A stretch of DNA of 49,365 nucleotides, taken from assembly GCA_021371855.1 (NCBI GenBank), contig JAJFVL010000069.1, forward strand, positions 1 to 49,365, read 5' to 3'. Position 1 is the first letter of the stretch. Each line of letters opens with the position of its first letter. Below are positions 26,123-35,353 of this stretch, one piece after another. The notes beneath the pieces are model-generated. The model searched no databases, was not told the DNA's origin, and saw only the letters and a list, made by a program, of their open reading frames with translations. The stretch is from Bacteroidales bacterium. GTDB lineage: Bacteria > Bacteroidota > Bacteroidia > Bacteroidales > VadinHA17. The translations under genes were made by a program, and so were the position numbers.

Positions 26123-27061
26123 TCATGGAATTGAATTTGCTCTTATGATCTTGCGAATTCTGTTGACTACACGGTAGAAAAGGTTTCGTTTTTTAAGACT
26201 ATGCTTATAATAGTAAAAATCGTATGTTTCATTTGCCTGTATAAAATCGGGATGCTTTTTTATTTGGTATTCTTCATCAGTATCAAGAAAATGGAAAATT
26301 GATGCTTCCCTTGTGTTTATGCCATAGTCTCCTACCATTTTAATCAAATTTGACGAAGGAACTATTCCAAAACCACTATTAGACAAAAAATTAAATGTAA
26401 ACTGTATATCCCATGTGAATATTTCATTACTCTGGATCCTCTTCTTATAAAAATTATCATATAGACAGTAAATAGATTTAGATATTATATTATCCATTTG
26501 GGAAAAAGAGTAATTTTTTATTTTGAAGGTTTCCCAGTTTTTCATATACAAATCTGTATTTTGCCAGGCCCGTTTCCAGGTAGCAAAACCTGCAATTGAA
26601 GCAAATTTAGAAAAAAAATAACTGTCGGCATTTAGATTGTATCTGCCTGAAAAATGATTTAATCCACTTATTAACCAAATTCTTTCATCGGTTGCATATT
26701 TTTCCAGTAATTCCTCACAATAATCAAAAAATGGGATTGCAGGTATATAATCATGTTCCAAAACAATTAATTTATCTGTATATTCAAATGCCCATGAAAT
26801 TGCATTAAATATACCCCTTGCAGGTCCCTCATTGTAATTATTATATCTTCGTTTCACATCTGATTCCCAACAAATTGAATCTTCAACTATCTGACGGGAT
26901 TTTTCTATGTTCAGACAAGATTTTATATTTTGGGGTTCAGCCATATCTGAAAATAAAAAAAGATTCCGGGGTTTAATTCTGCCTAAAACTTCGAACAACT
27001 TGGATAAATAGTCTGGTCTATCCCAGATGGTGATTAAAACAGGTGTAGAAAAGTCATTCAT
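26123..27061 (-). CDS. Glycosyltransferase, GT-A fold (GT2-like / HlpA-like)
   Basis: 312 residues. N-terminal PVLITIWDRPDYLSKLFEVL and the stretch PARGIFNAISWAFEYTDKLI, then VLEHDYIPAIPFFDYCEELL. EHD occupies the place of the DxD metal-binding motif of GT-A enzymes. The downstream AGFATWKRAWQNTD and WDIQFTFNFL resemble the sugar-acceptor half of the nucleotide-diphospho-sugar transferases annotated as HlpA-like. Start ATG at 27061 is supported by the 28-bp spacing to the next gene. Sugar unknown. Confidence 0.78.
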   Translation of the reverse strand: MNDFSTPVLITIWDRPDYLSKLFEVLGRIKPRNLFLFSDMAEPQNIKSCLNIEKSRQIVEDSICWESDVKRRYNNYNEGPARGIFNAISWAFEYTDKLIVLEHDYIPAIPFFDYCEELLEKYATDERIWLISGLNHFSGRYNLNADSYFFSKFASIAGFATWKRAWQNTDLYMKNWETFKIKNYSFSQMDNIISKSIYCLYDNFYKKRIQSNEIFTWDIQFTFNFLSNSGFGIVPSSNLIKMVGDYGINTREASIFHFLDTDEEYQIKKHPDFIQANETYDFYYYKHSLKKRNLFYRVVNRIRKIIRANSIP

Positions 27062-27089
27062 AATATGTTTAAGGATTTAAATAAAAATA

Positions 27090-28094
27090 CTATATCACCT
27101 GTTTAGATCTTATTCGAAAAAATACTAATATGTTTTGAATAAACTTTAACTTATAAAGAAAGAACATTAAAAAGAAGAACATCTTCTGAACATAATTAAA
27201 TTTAATATCCTTAAAGTTAAGACCAGTCGTTAACAATGTGTAATCATGTTTAATTATCGCTGTTTTTATTAAATTTTTCGAAAACCGTTTATTATAACCT
27301 TTGTAATATTGTTCCGGAACATGAAACTTTTTGCCATAATATTCAAATGCATTTGAAATTGAAATTGAGAAGTCGACTTTTTTCAAGTAATTTTCACTAT
27401 GAGAAGCGGATTCTTTAAGTACTCTTTTTATGCAAGTACTTTCATCAAAATATTTTACATAAGAATTTCCACCAATAGTGCAAAACAATTGATGATCTCC
27501 AAATTTATTGAACAAAGGATTATGAAATTCATTATAATCAACAAAGGAATCAAAAACTGACTTTCTAAAACATACCGTACAAGTTATTATTTTCGAATAA
27601 CCACCAACATGCCATTTTACAAAATCCTTACCTTCCTGCCATTCCTTTTTAGGATCCTGGGATTTAATTATGCTTTTGACTACTCTATTGTTTTCTACTG
27701 TTAACTGATCAAAATCAGTGTGAACCATTCCGTAATCAGGATTTCCCTCCAAAAAATCTACCTGCTTCTGCAATTTCAGGGGATCGGTCCAGTAATCATC
27801 ACCTTCGCAAATGGCAATATATTTGCCATGACATTTTGGAAAAACCAATTCAACGATGGGATTAATCCCTTTTGAGCGTTGATTTTCTTTCTGGTAAATA
27901 GGGATAATTAACTCAGGATACTCGTTGGCATAATTTCTGATAATTGTGGCTGTTCTATCGCCTGAGGCATCATCATAAATAATGATTTCAACAGGAAAAG
28001 TGGTTTTCTGTTTTAAAAATCCCTCAATTGCATCTTTAATATAGCTTCCCTGATTATAAGTGATACAGGCAATACTTACCAAGGGTTCTCCCAT
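27090..28094 (-). CDS. Glycosyltransferase family 2
   Basis: 334 residues from ATG 28094 (MGEPLVSIACITYNQGSYIK); a GTG at 28136 in the same frame would add 14 residues. It has the GT2 N-terminus LVSIACITYNQ, EIIIYDDASGDRT (first Asp pair), CEGDDYWTDP (the DDYW metal site) and a C-terminal IKRVLKESASHSENYL. Its C-terminal 230 residues are very close to those of the next gene upstream, including EWQEG…FVKWxVGGYxKIITCTVCF, so the two are tandem duplicates. Acts on a nucleotide sugar at the cytosolic membrane face. Confidence 0.9.
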   Translation of the reverse strand: MGEPLVSIACITYNQGSYIKDAIEGFLKQKTTFPVEIIIYDDASGDRTATIIRNYANEYPELIIPIYQKENQRSKGINPIVELVFPKCHGKYIAICEGDDYWTDPLKLQKQVDFLEGNPDYGMVHTDFDQLTVENNRVVKSIIKSQDPKKEWQEGKDFVKWHVGGYSKIITCTVCFRKSVFDSFVDYNEFHNPLFNKFGDHQLFCTIGGNSYVKYFDESTCIKRVLKESASHSENYLKKVDFSISISNAFEYYGKKFHVPEQYYKGYNKRFSKNLIKTAIIKHDYTLLTTGLNFKDIKFNYVQKMFFFLMFFLYKLKFIQNILVFFRIRSKQVI

Positions 28095-28265
28095 ATTTAG
28101 TATATTGTTGATTCTTATAACTCCATTCTCCTTCACAAATTATTGTTTCAATACATCCCGGTCGTCTTCAATATATTTGGCTGATATTTCTAGCAATAAT
28201 CTCAGATAGTAACTAAAAAAAGAGTCGTAAAGACACCCTAAATATATAATTGGCTCTGATCTGTA

Positions 28266-29726
28266 TTATAATAATATCCGTTTAATTTTTATTAATAAAA
28301 AATTTACAGCACTCCTGATGAACTGTACTTTATAAAGGAAGAATTCCAGAAAGAACAATAATCTCTGAACATAATTATATTTTACATTTTTAAATTCAAG
28401 CCCATGCATCAGAAGTGGATAATTCTGCCTGGTTATAGCTGTTTTTATCAGATTTATTGAAACACGTTTATTGTATCTTTTGTAATATTTTTCAGGAACC
28501 TGAAATTTTTTACCATAGTATTCAAATGCATTTGAAATAGAAGTTATGAAATCTACTTTTTTGAGATAATTTTCGCTGTGAGAAGCTGATTCTTTAAGTA
28601 CTCTTTTAATGCAGGTGCTTTCTTCAAAATATTTTACTTTAGAATTCCCTCCTATAGTACAAAACAACTGAATATCTCCCATTTTATTAAATAATGGATT
28701 ATGGAACTCATTATAATCAATAAATGAGTCAAATACAGATTTCCTAAAACAAACTGTACACGTTATTATCTTAGTATAACCTCCAACATACCATTTAACA
28801 AATTCCTGACCCTCCTGCCACTCTTTTTTAGGATTTAGCGATTTAATAATACTCTTAACAATTTTATTATTTTCTACCCTCAGTTCATCAAAATCAGTAT
28901 GAACTAACCCATAATTAGGGTTAGCCTCCAAAAAAATTATTTGCTTTTGCAATTTGTAAGGGTCCGTCCAATAATCGTCGCCTTCGCAGATAGAGACATA
29001 TTTACCAGAACAGGATTGGAGTACAGCTATTTGATTTGCAATGGCACCATTATTATGCTTATGCAAAATAAGCTTAAACTTGCCAGGATATTCATTAGCA
29101 TATTCTAGAACAATTTTACGTGTATTATCCTTGCTACAATCCTCACCAACAACAATTTCAAAATCGAAATTGGTTTTTTGCATCAAAATTCCTTCAAATG
29201 ACTGTGCAATGAATTGTTCATGATTATATGTTATGACACAAACGCTTAATAAAGGTCTGTTAGAATTCTTTAGATAAAGATTCATCTGTAGTTCATTATT
29301 TACTTTAATAAATCCATTTTTTTCATAAAGTTTTATTGCTATTGAATGATTGGGATTTACTGATAAGTAAAGTTCTTGGAGTTTTAATTTTTCTTTGGCA
29401 AACCTAATGATCTGAGCGGTTGCTTGTGAAGCAATACCTTTGGCCCAAAATGATTTTACTCCAATAAAAATATGATATTGTCCTTTGGTTCCTTCAATTA
29501 CATCTGTTACCTGAATATTCCCAACATATTGGTCATCAACTGTTATGGCAAAACGATAAGAATCTTGTTCATTTAGTACTTTTCGGACCCATTCGCGTTC
29601 TATTTCTTTTGTAATGAGACAATCTGGGCTACTACCTGTATATCTCCAAATCTCAGGATCATTACGCCATATATAGGATATATCTGAATCCTCAATTCTT
29701 AGCGGTCTGATCAGTACTTTATACAT
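28266..29726 (-). CDS. Fused GNAT acetyltransferase - GT2 glycosyltransferase
   Basis: 486 residues. Residues 1-150 are a RimJ-like GNAT domain (IRPLRIEDSDISYIWRND, then HIFIGVKSFWAKGIASQATA with the acetyl-CoA loop). Residues about 155-486 are a GT2 domain (LLSVCVITYNHEQFIAQSFE, EIVVGEDCSKDNT, CEGDDYWTDPYKLQKQ). The GT2 part is a paralogue of the 27090-28094 gene along its whole length. A fusion could couple N- or O-acetylation of a sugar to its transfer. The DNA between the two paralogues (28137-28265) shows nothing notable. The fusion frame is open with no break, so it is not a sequencing artefact by appearance. Confidence 0.88.
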   Translation of the reverse strand: MYKVLIRPLRIEDSDISYIWRNDPEIWRYTGSSPDCLITKEIEREWVRKVLNEQDSYRFAITVDDQYVGNIQVTDVIEGTKGQYHIFIGVKSFWAKGIASQATAQIIRFAKEKLKLQELYLSVNPNHSIAIKLYEKNGFIKVNNELQMNLYLKNSNRPLLSVCVITYNHEQFIAQSFEGILMQKTNFDFEIVVGEDCSKDNTRKIVLEYANEYPGKFKLILHKHNNGAIANQIAVLQSCSGKYVSICEGDDYWTDPYKLQKQIIFLEANPNYGLVHTDFDELRVENNKIVKSIIKSLNPKKEWQEGQEFVKWYVGGYTKIITCTVCFRKSVFDSFIDYNEFHNPLFNKMGDIQLFCTIGGNSKVKYFEESTCIKRVLKESASHSENYLKKVDFITSISNAFEYYGKKFQVPEKYYKRYNKRVSINLIKTAITRQNYPLLMHGLEFKNVKYNYVQRLLFFLEFFLYKVQFIRSAVNFLLIKIKRILL

Positions 29727-30675
29727 AGGAAAGAACCGCTTTTACTATCAATTCCATAGTTTTTGTATCATATCTTTGATCAATCGGTAAAGGAACTAGA
29801 TTTGTTACAAGCTTGTACTCGTATGATTTATGATTTATATATTTTCTGACACTATCCCAATATGTTGCTACATAGATATTTTTTGAAATAAGAAAGTCCC
29901 TTAGCCCACACTTGTCTGTTAACAACGGATATACCATAGGGACGGAATCGTTAGCAAGGTCAATATCAAAATGATTAATTGTAACTAGTTCACTGTGTAA
30001 AAAGTTGAAGTTTTCTTTTCTAACCTCTGCACATTTTTGGTAATCAATATTTTGGAGTAACCTCTTTGTAAGCAATGACATACTTTTTATCCCCGAACCC
30101 GAAAGTGATTTTTCGTTTTTCTGGAAAACCAGAAAACCATCTTCTGCGCAACTGTCAATTCTATAAATTAAATGCCCGATCCGTTCGGCTGATCTATCTC
30201 TTTCAATAATAGAGTCAAGTTTATTTTCAGTATATAGATATGCCCCATCAGGAACGCCAAAAAATTTTCTAGGAGAATAAAAGGTGTCAATTCCAGAAAG
30301 TGGTAGGGCATAAAATGCTTGAGAGTTATCAATGACTATATTTCTTTTATAACGCTCGGCCATTATTCTAATCACTTTGTCAAACAAGCCAAAGTAATTA
30401 TTATAGATTATGACCTCATCATTATGGAATTTTTTTTCACCGAGTATTGGCACAAGGTTTTTATCAAGATGATAAAACTTATATTCAACACCTTGCCTTT
30501 TAATTGGTTGTAACATCACATCACAAGTATAATAAGGGAGAAAAACCTTTTTAAAGCCTTTTGCTTTAAGTAAGTACTCAAACGCATTTCGCCCAGTATT
30601 CAGACATACTGCTCCATTATGGTATTCTTTACCTTCACGCAGTTCAAGTTCGAAATAACCACCAATTGTTCTCAT
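29719..30675 (-). CDS. PLP-dependent aminotransferase-like protein (DegT superfamily, divergent)
   Basis: 318 residues. A fold-type I pattern is visible: CLNTGRNAFEYLLKAKG, LPYYTCDVMLQPIKRQG, Asp116 in IVIDNSQAFYA (pyridine-nitrogen partner) and Lys137 in TFYSPRKFFGVPDG as the PLP Schiff-base lysine. It is shorter and more divergent than canonical sugar aminotransferases, so the substrate may be unusual. It overlaps the fused GNAT-GT2 gene by 8 bp and the WbqC-like gene by 4 bp, as in tightly coupled operons. The pairing with WbqC is common in O-antigen loci. Confidence 0.78.
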   Translation of the reverse strand: MRTIGGYFELELREGKEYHNGAVCLNTGRNAFEYLLKAKGFKKVFLPYYTCDVMLQPIKRQGVEYKFYHLDKNLVPILGEKKFHNDEVIIYNNYFGLFDKVIRIMAERYKRNIVIDNSQAFYALPLSGIDTFYSPRKFFGVPDGAYLYTENKLDSIIERDRSAERIGHLIYRIDSCAEDGFLVFQKNEKSLSGSGIKSMSLLTKRLLQNIDYQKCAEVRKENFNFLHSELVTINHFDIDLANDSVPMVYPLLTDKCGLRDFLISKNIYVATYWDSVRKYINHKSYEYKLVTNLVPLPIDQRYDTKTMELIVKAVLSYV

Positions 30676-31379
30676 ATAATTTTGTAATTATCAAGCATTC
30701 TGTTGATTTCATAGTAAGTGTTGAACATCAGAACATCAACCATGGATAGAGCCGATTCGAATGGTCTCTCTCCCTGTCTATAACTTAAAAGTTCCAAATC
30801 AAGAAAAAGCAAGTCGATTTTTGCATCTTTAAAAGCTTTCTTATCAAACAATGAGACTCCTCCTGGAGGATTTACGTACTCCGATGCATTAACTGCTTTC
30901 GAGATATTCAGAGCCCAGTCTCCTGGCTTTTTGACTGGGGCGATTTGCAGTTCCATTTCTGAGAAAACAGCCAGATTGATTTTTATATCTAGCAATTTGC
31001 AAGTTTCAATCATCAGGTGTACATTAAGTTGTGTGATACTGTTTGTATTAAAGGACAAAGCCTCTCTAAGAAATTCAATTGTACTTTGGTAATATGGAGC
31101 TACTTTTTTATAATGTTCTAATTGTCTGAAAATCTTTTCCTTCCAATTTTCATTATTCCTGATGCTTATCTCTTTTATTAAGGTATCACGAGAGTGTTTT
31201 TCCAAAGGGACACTGATGTACTGCCAACCATCCTCTGGCTTAAGGATTCTGTTTCTTTCAATCCATCCATGTCTGATAAACTGTACTTCATCAAGTACAA
31301 TCCATTTATCAGTGTATTTCATTATCGAAAAATACCCAAGATACGGAAAGAAATATGGCTGCATTATTGCGACTTTCAT
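30672..31379 (-). CDS. WbqC-like family protein
   Basis: About 235 residues from ATG 31379 (MKVAIMQPYFFPYLGYFSIM); the frame extends to 31445 but would then overlap the methyltransferase gene. Family signatures: the MQPYFFPYLGY start, DEVQFIRHGWIERNRIL, ISVPLEKHSRDTLIKEI and NPPGGVSLFDKKAFKDA. WbqC-like proteins occur in O-antigen and capsule loci and are suggested to act in glycinamide or amino-acid linked sugar modification. This fits the ATP-grasp and asparagine-synthase-like neighbours, but the reaction is not established. Confidence 0.9.
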   Translation of the reverse strand: MKVAIMQPYFFPYLGYFSIMKYTDKWIVLDEVQFIRHGWIERNRILKPEDGWQYISVPLEKHSRDTLIKEISIRNNENWKEKIFRQLEHYKKVAPYYQSTIEFLREALSFNTNSITQLNVHLMIETCKLLDIKINLAVFSEMELQIAPVKKPGDWALNISKAVNASEYVNPPGGVSLFDKKAFKDAKIDLLFLDLELLSYRQGERPFESALSMVDVLMFNTYYEINRMLDNYKII

Positions 31380-31392
31380 TCTGAACAATTTA

Positions 31393-32184
31393 TTATTTCC
31401 AGTAATCCATAAACCCATCTTTAAGAAATAGGTATTTAAAACCAATCATTTTATTAATATCGTTTACTTTATCGGCGATCTGCCCCTTTTTAAATTTAAA
31501 AAACATCCACATTTTTGCGTTTGGACAATACGTTGACGATTTATATCCCCACTCTTTAAAAAGAATATCCATACTTTTATTGGTATGAAATGAGCAATGG
31601 ACGGGTAAAAGATAAAACCAATCCTTATCACTCGGGATTTCCTCCCTCACAAGAGTATGAATGGCAAGTACTCCTTTTTCTGATACGCAATCATTTATTT
31701 CATCAAGAGTTGCCCTTACGGTTACATGTTCAAATACAGCGCTATTAATAATAACATCATATTTAAACCCAGAAGGAACACCTCCTCTCAAAGGATTTAT
31801 CTCAGGTTCAATGTACTTGTCGAAGCAAGTTAATTTCTGATCGAACCAATGATACAGTATTTTTGCTAATTTGGCCTCTCCTGAACCCCAATCCAGCCAG
31901 TTTTCACTAGGAATAATTTCATGTTTTCTCATTATGTGTAACATCAATGCCTGCTCCATGTAAGGAGGTGGTTGATTATTAGGATTATTATCGATTGAAT
32001 TGTAATAACTATGGGCTTTAAAATTTAATGATTCCCAATTTTCAACTGACATCATAGAATGTGTCTTCGAAGCAACAAAACCACAATTCGAGCACTTATA
32101 ATAATCAACATTTGTTAAATCAAATTCGGTAAATGTTTTACTGAAATAATAAACCATTGGATTCTTACAGATAATGCAAACCAT
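31393..32184 (-). CDS. SAM-dependent methyltransferase with N-terminal CxxC pair
   Basis: 263 residues from ATG 32184 (the frame also offers a TTG at 32190). N-terminal C3-x2-C6 and C31-x2-C34 form a likely zinc site, as in polysaccharide-locus methyltransferases of the C-methyl or O-methyl types. ENWLDWGSGEAKLAKIL is SAM motif I, with YDVIINSAVFEHVTVRATLD as the post-motif region. The histidine-rich part LLPVHCSFHTNKSM may shape the active site. It probably methylates a nucleotide sugar or the glycan; target not known. Confidence 0.82.
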   Translation of the reverse strand: MVCIICKNPMVYYFSKTFTEFDLTNVDYYKCSNCGFVASKTHSMMSVENWESLNFKAHSYYNSIDNNPNNQPPPYMEQALMLHIMRKHEIIPSENWLDWGSGEAKLAKILYHWFDQKLTCFDKYIEPEINPLRGGVPSGFKYDVIINSAVFEHVTVRATLDEINDCVSEKGVLAIHTLVREEIPSDKDWFYLLPVHCSFHTNKSMDILFKEWGYKSSTYCPNAKMWMFFKFKKGQIADKVNDINKMIGFKYLFLKDGFMDYWK

Positions 32185-32252
32185 GATCAAAATTTTATTA
32201 CGTTTGTTTCAGATATAATCAAACTTTTTCTTTTCCTGAACTTATTGATAAT

Positions 32253-33383
32253 TCAATTATAATAATCAAAAATTTTAATTATCACCCTTATAATTGTGTT
32301 GACCATCTTAGAATCAAGGTCCGGATAAATAGGTAAGCAAATAACCTCTTCAGTAATTTTTTCAGCTACTGGCATTCTCCCAGGTTGGGCAGATTCTAAT
32401 CCATGATATGTCGGAAACTTGCTGATTAATGGATAAAAATACCGTCTTCCGTAAATATTGTTCCTTTTAAGTTCTTCATAAACTTCATCTCTCGTTTTAC
32501 CGTCTTTCACTTTATTAATAAAAATCGGGAAATACGAGTAGTTCTGTGTCAGTCCGATAGGTTCAGGAGGAAGAGTTATCCCAGAAATATCAGATAATCC
32601 CTTTATATATAAATCATGAATTTCCCTGCGTTTTTCAAGGGCTTCTTCAATATATTTTAATTGCAATAAGCCGAAAGCAGCCTGAATCTCACTCATTTTA
32701 GCATTTATACCCATTTCTTCGACTGTTAACTCACTTGTAAAACCAAAGTTTTTCAGATGGTCAATATGCTCTTTCATAGCTGCATCATGACAAATAATTG
32801 CCCCTCCTTCGAATGTGTTAAACACTTTTGTGGCATGAAAACTCAGAATCGAAAGGTCTCCAAAGCTGCACAAGCTTTTTCCATTCAGTTTTGTGCCAAA
32901 AGTATGTGCTGCATCATATATTACCTTCAATCCATGCCTGCTGGCAATATCATGTATTTCTTTAACCCGGCAAGGATACCCGTAAACATGAACCGGGAGA
33001 ATGGCTGATGTGTCCGGAGTTATGGCAGCTTCAATTTTTGTCGGATCTAGCGTATATGTTTCCTCTTCAATATCTGCAAACACGACTTTCAGCTTATTCC
33101 ATAATATTGCGTGTGAAGTGGCTACAAAACTAAATGGAGTAGTGATAACTTCACCCGAAATGTCAAGAGCTTGCAGAGCCGTAAGCAGGGCAAGAGTCCC
33201 ATTAGCAAAAAGCGAAATATATGGTACCCCCAGATATTCACACAATTTCTGCTCAAGTTCACGATGAAATGGGCCGTTGTTAGTAAGAATTTTATTATCC
33301 CAGATCTGCTTCAGATAATCTTCAAATTCCTCCAGAGGCGGAAGAGAAGGCTGCGTAACATATATTGGGGTTTTTATCTTCAT
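32253..33383 (-). CDS. DegT/DnrJ/EryC1/StrS-family sugar aminotransferase
   Basis: 376 residues, the normal length. LTNNGPFHRELEQKLCEYLG and FANGTLALLTALQALD are the cofactor-phosphate region, Asp157 in KVIYDAAHTFGT partners the pyridine nitrogen, and Lys186 in SFHATKVFNTFEGG is the Schiff-base lysine. These enzymes convert a keto-dideoxy nucleotide sugar to an amino sugar, for example dTDP-4-amino-4,6-dideoxyglucose. The required dehydratase (RmlB type) is not in this window. It lies 8 bp from the flippase gene. Confidence 0.92.
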   Translation of the reverse strand: MKIKTPIYVTQPSLPPLEEFEDYLKQIWDNKILTNNGPFHRELEQKLCEYLGVPYISLFANGTLALLTALQALDISGEVITTPFSFVATSHAILWNKLKVVFADIEEETYTLDPTKIEAAITPDTSAILPVHVYGYPCRVKEIHDIASRHGLKVIYDAAHTFGTKLNGKSLCSFGDLSILSFHATKVFNTFEGGAIICHDAAMKEHIDHLKNFGFTSELTVEEMGINAKMSEIQAAFGLLQLKYIEEALEKRREIHDLYIKGLSDISGITLPPEPIGLTQNYSYFPIFINKVKDGKTRDEVYEELKRNNIYGRRYFYPLISKFPTYHGLESAQPGRMPVAEKITEEVICLPIYPDLDSKMVNTIIRVIIKIFDYYN

Positions 33384-33390
33384 TATTGTT

Positions 33391-34845
33391 TCAGTTTTGT
33401 ATGTCTTTTTTGGTAAACTGCTCTTTTAAAATTTGTTTCATCTCCTGATAAGCATCTATTTTAAAAATATTCACCATCAGAAAAAACACTACACATCCAA
33501 CAATACATTGTATGGAGAGGATTAAAACAGGTTTATAGTTCAGAAAACATGAAGGGAAAAAGATACAACTACTCAGGAATAAAGCAAACAGAAATGCAGG
33601 AAGAATATCAGCCAGCTGCTCCTTTACCGGGTAATTCATAAGTCTGGCTGACCAATAACTATTTATAAAAAACGCAATCAGAGAGAAAAGGAACATCCCT
33701 GTAATCATGATTTCTATTCCTGCGAGGATCCCAATGAGAATAACAGGAACCGCCAATGTTTTCTTTATTATTTCGAGCTTAAGAAATAAATCCGATCGCC
33801 CTTTTACATTGAGCATATTCAGGTTTAAGGCATGTAAAGGATACAACATTCCTACAAAGCATAAAAGCTGAAGGTAAGGGGCTGCAGGCAACCATTGATT
33901 GCCTATCAGTACAAGCACCATAGGTTTGGCAATAGCCGCCATTGCAAGCATAAGCACAAAACTGATGAACATGGTTGTCTTAATCAGTTTCTTATACCCG
34001 GACTTCAACCGTTCCGGTTCATCCTGTATGGTTGTTAACACCGGATAACTGACTCGTTGAATAATACTTGTGATGTTTGATGAGAAAAGATTGCTGAATT
34101 GATTTGCACGTGTATAGTAACCAAGTTCAGCTGACGAAAAATACTTGCCAATGATTAGAAAATACACATTTTTATAAGTGGTGTCAATTAAACCTGAAAC
34201 CATTAATCGGGAGCCGAAATTAAAAAGTTCTTTAAATGAATTTTTATCAAATACCCAACAAGGTATCCAGTTATTACAAAACCATAGCAAAAGAGAATTA
34301 ATAAATTGTTGTGAAATTGTTTTAGCCACAAGCGCCCATACACCAAAACCCATGCAAGCCATTGTTATAGCTATTATCCCCGATGTAACTGATGCGATTA
34401 AAGATATTTTGGTTTGCAGCTTAAAATTTATGTTTTTAGTAAGAATCGTACTCTGCAATATTGTAAAGGAATTAATAATCAATACTAAACCCAGAACACG
34501 GATAAGTTCAAATAATTGCGGCTGTTTGTAGAAATCACTTATTGCACCTGCAGAGAAGAAAAGTATAAAATAAAATAATACGCCAATTGCAAGGTTAAAA
34601 TAAAAAACTGTCGAATAATCAGCATCTGTGCAGTTTTGTTTACGTATTAATGCCTGGCTGAATCCACTGTCGATTAACGATTGAGAAATGGCAATAAAAA
34701 AGGTAAGCATACCAATAAGTCCAAATTCGCTTGGGCTTAATAATCTTGCCAGAACAATGCCTACAATGAAATGAACCCCCTGGGTTACCGTACTTTCAAT
34801 AAAACTCCACTTTAACCCGGAGATTGTCTTTTGTCTAAGGTTCAA
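33391..34845 (-). CDS. Polysaccharide flippase (Wzx/WzxC type, MOP superfamily)
   Basis: 484 residues with about 12-14 hydrophobic segments. The start MNLRQKTISGLKWSFIESTV and the early GIVLARLLSPSEFGLIGMLT are the typical N-terminus of Polysacc_synt flippases, followed by SQALIRKQNCTDADYSTVFY. It moves lipid-linked repeat units across the inner membrane for the polymerase. The C-terminal part has the last helix pair (IQCIVGCVVFFLMVNIFKI). It is co-directional with, and 8 bp from, the aminotransferase gene. Confidence 0.92.
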   Translation of the reverse strand: MNLRQKTISGLKWSFIESTVTQGVHFIVGIVLARLLSPSEFGLIGMLTFFIAISQSLIDSGFSQALIRKQNCTDADYSTVFYFNLAIGVLFYFILFFSAGAISDFYKQPQLFELIRVLGLVLIINSFTILQSTILTKNINFKLQTKISLIASVTSGIIAITMACMGFGVWALVAKTISQQFINSLLLWFCNNWIPCWVFDKNSFKELFNFGSRLMVSGLIDTTYKNVYFLIIGKYFSSAELGYYTRANQFSNLFSSNITSIIQRVSYPVLTTIQDEPERLKSGYKKLIKTTMFISFVLMLAMAAIAKPMVLVLIGNQWLPAAPYLQLLCFVGMLYPLHALNLNMLNVKGRSDLFLKLEIIKKTLAVPVILIGILAGIEIMITGMFLFSLIAFFINSYWSARLMNYPVKEQLADILPAFLFALFLSSCIFFPSCFLNYKPVLILSIQCIVGCVVFFLMVNIFKIDAYQEMKQILKEQFTKKDIQN

Positions 34846-34909
34846 AACAAATATTATATTTACTGGTTACAATAAGCCCAGATCAAACTTAATATTAAAG
34901 AATCTATTT

Positions 34910-35347
34910 CTATAAATACAAGACCATCTCAGACAGGTCTTTATTTCGAGATATCTCAATAAAACCGTACTTTGTATAAAATTGTATTGCCGGTAAGTTA
35001 GAGATGTAAACCTGAAGTTTGATTTGGATAAATCCATTTCTGCTACCATATTCAATTATTGAGCTTAAAAGATTTTTTGCTACTCCCATCCCCTGGAATT
35101 CTTTAATAACCGAAAAGTTACTTATAAAACCTGTTCTGATTTTAATATTATTAAAATAACAACCTGAAAAACCAATGAGCTTTTCTTCTTGATGAGCGCA
35201 GAAATGAATAGCATACTTATTAAGCTTGATTGCAAAGTTATTGATATCAAATCTTGTAGACAGAGAGGGTACAAAAATCAGATCATTTTTAATAAGATAG
35301 TTATTTATTTCTGTTATAGTAAGATGACAGATTTCAACTGTAAACAT
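34910..35347 (-). CDS. GNAT-family N-acetyltransferase
   Basis: 145 residues, a single GNAT domain. NFSVIKEFQGMGVAKNLLSS is the acetyl-CoA pyrophosphate-binding motif (Q-x-x-G-x-G/A), followed by LQVYISNLPAIQFYTKYGFI, the helix-strand that binds the CoA tail. It may acetylate an amino sugar made by the aminotransferase genes. The short spacer to the ATP-grasp gene (6 bp) places it in the operon. The sugar or protein target is not known. Confidence 0.85.
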   Translation of the reverse strand: MFTVEICHLTITEINNYLIKNDLIFVPSLSTRFDINNFAIKLNKYAIHFCAHQEEKLIGFSGCYFNNIKIRTGFISNFSVIKEFQGMGVAKNLLSSIIEYGSRNGFIQIKLQVYISNLPAIQFYTKYGFIEISRNKDLSEMVLYL

Positions 35348-35353
35348 ATTATT

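Noticed and set aside
28137..28265. Possible small gene or repeat between the two GT2 genes
   Set aside because: AT-rich spacer without open frame, repeat or hairpin of note.
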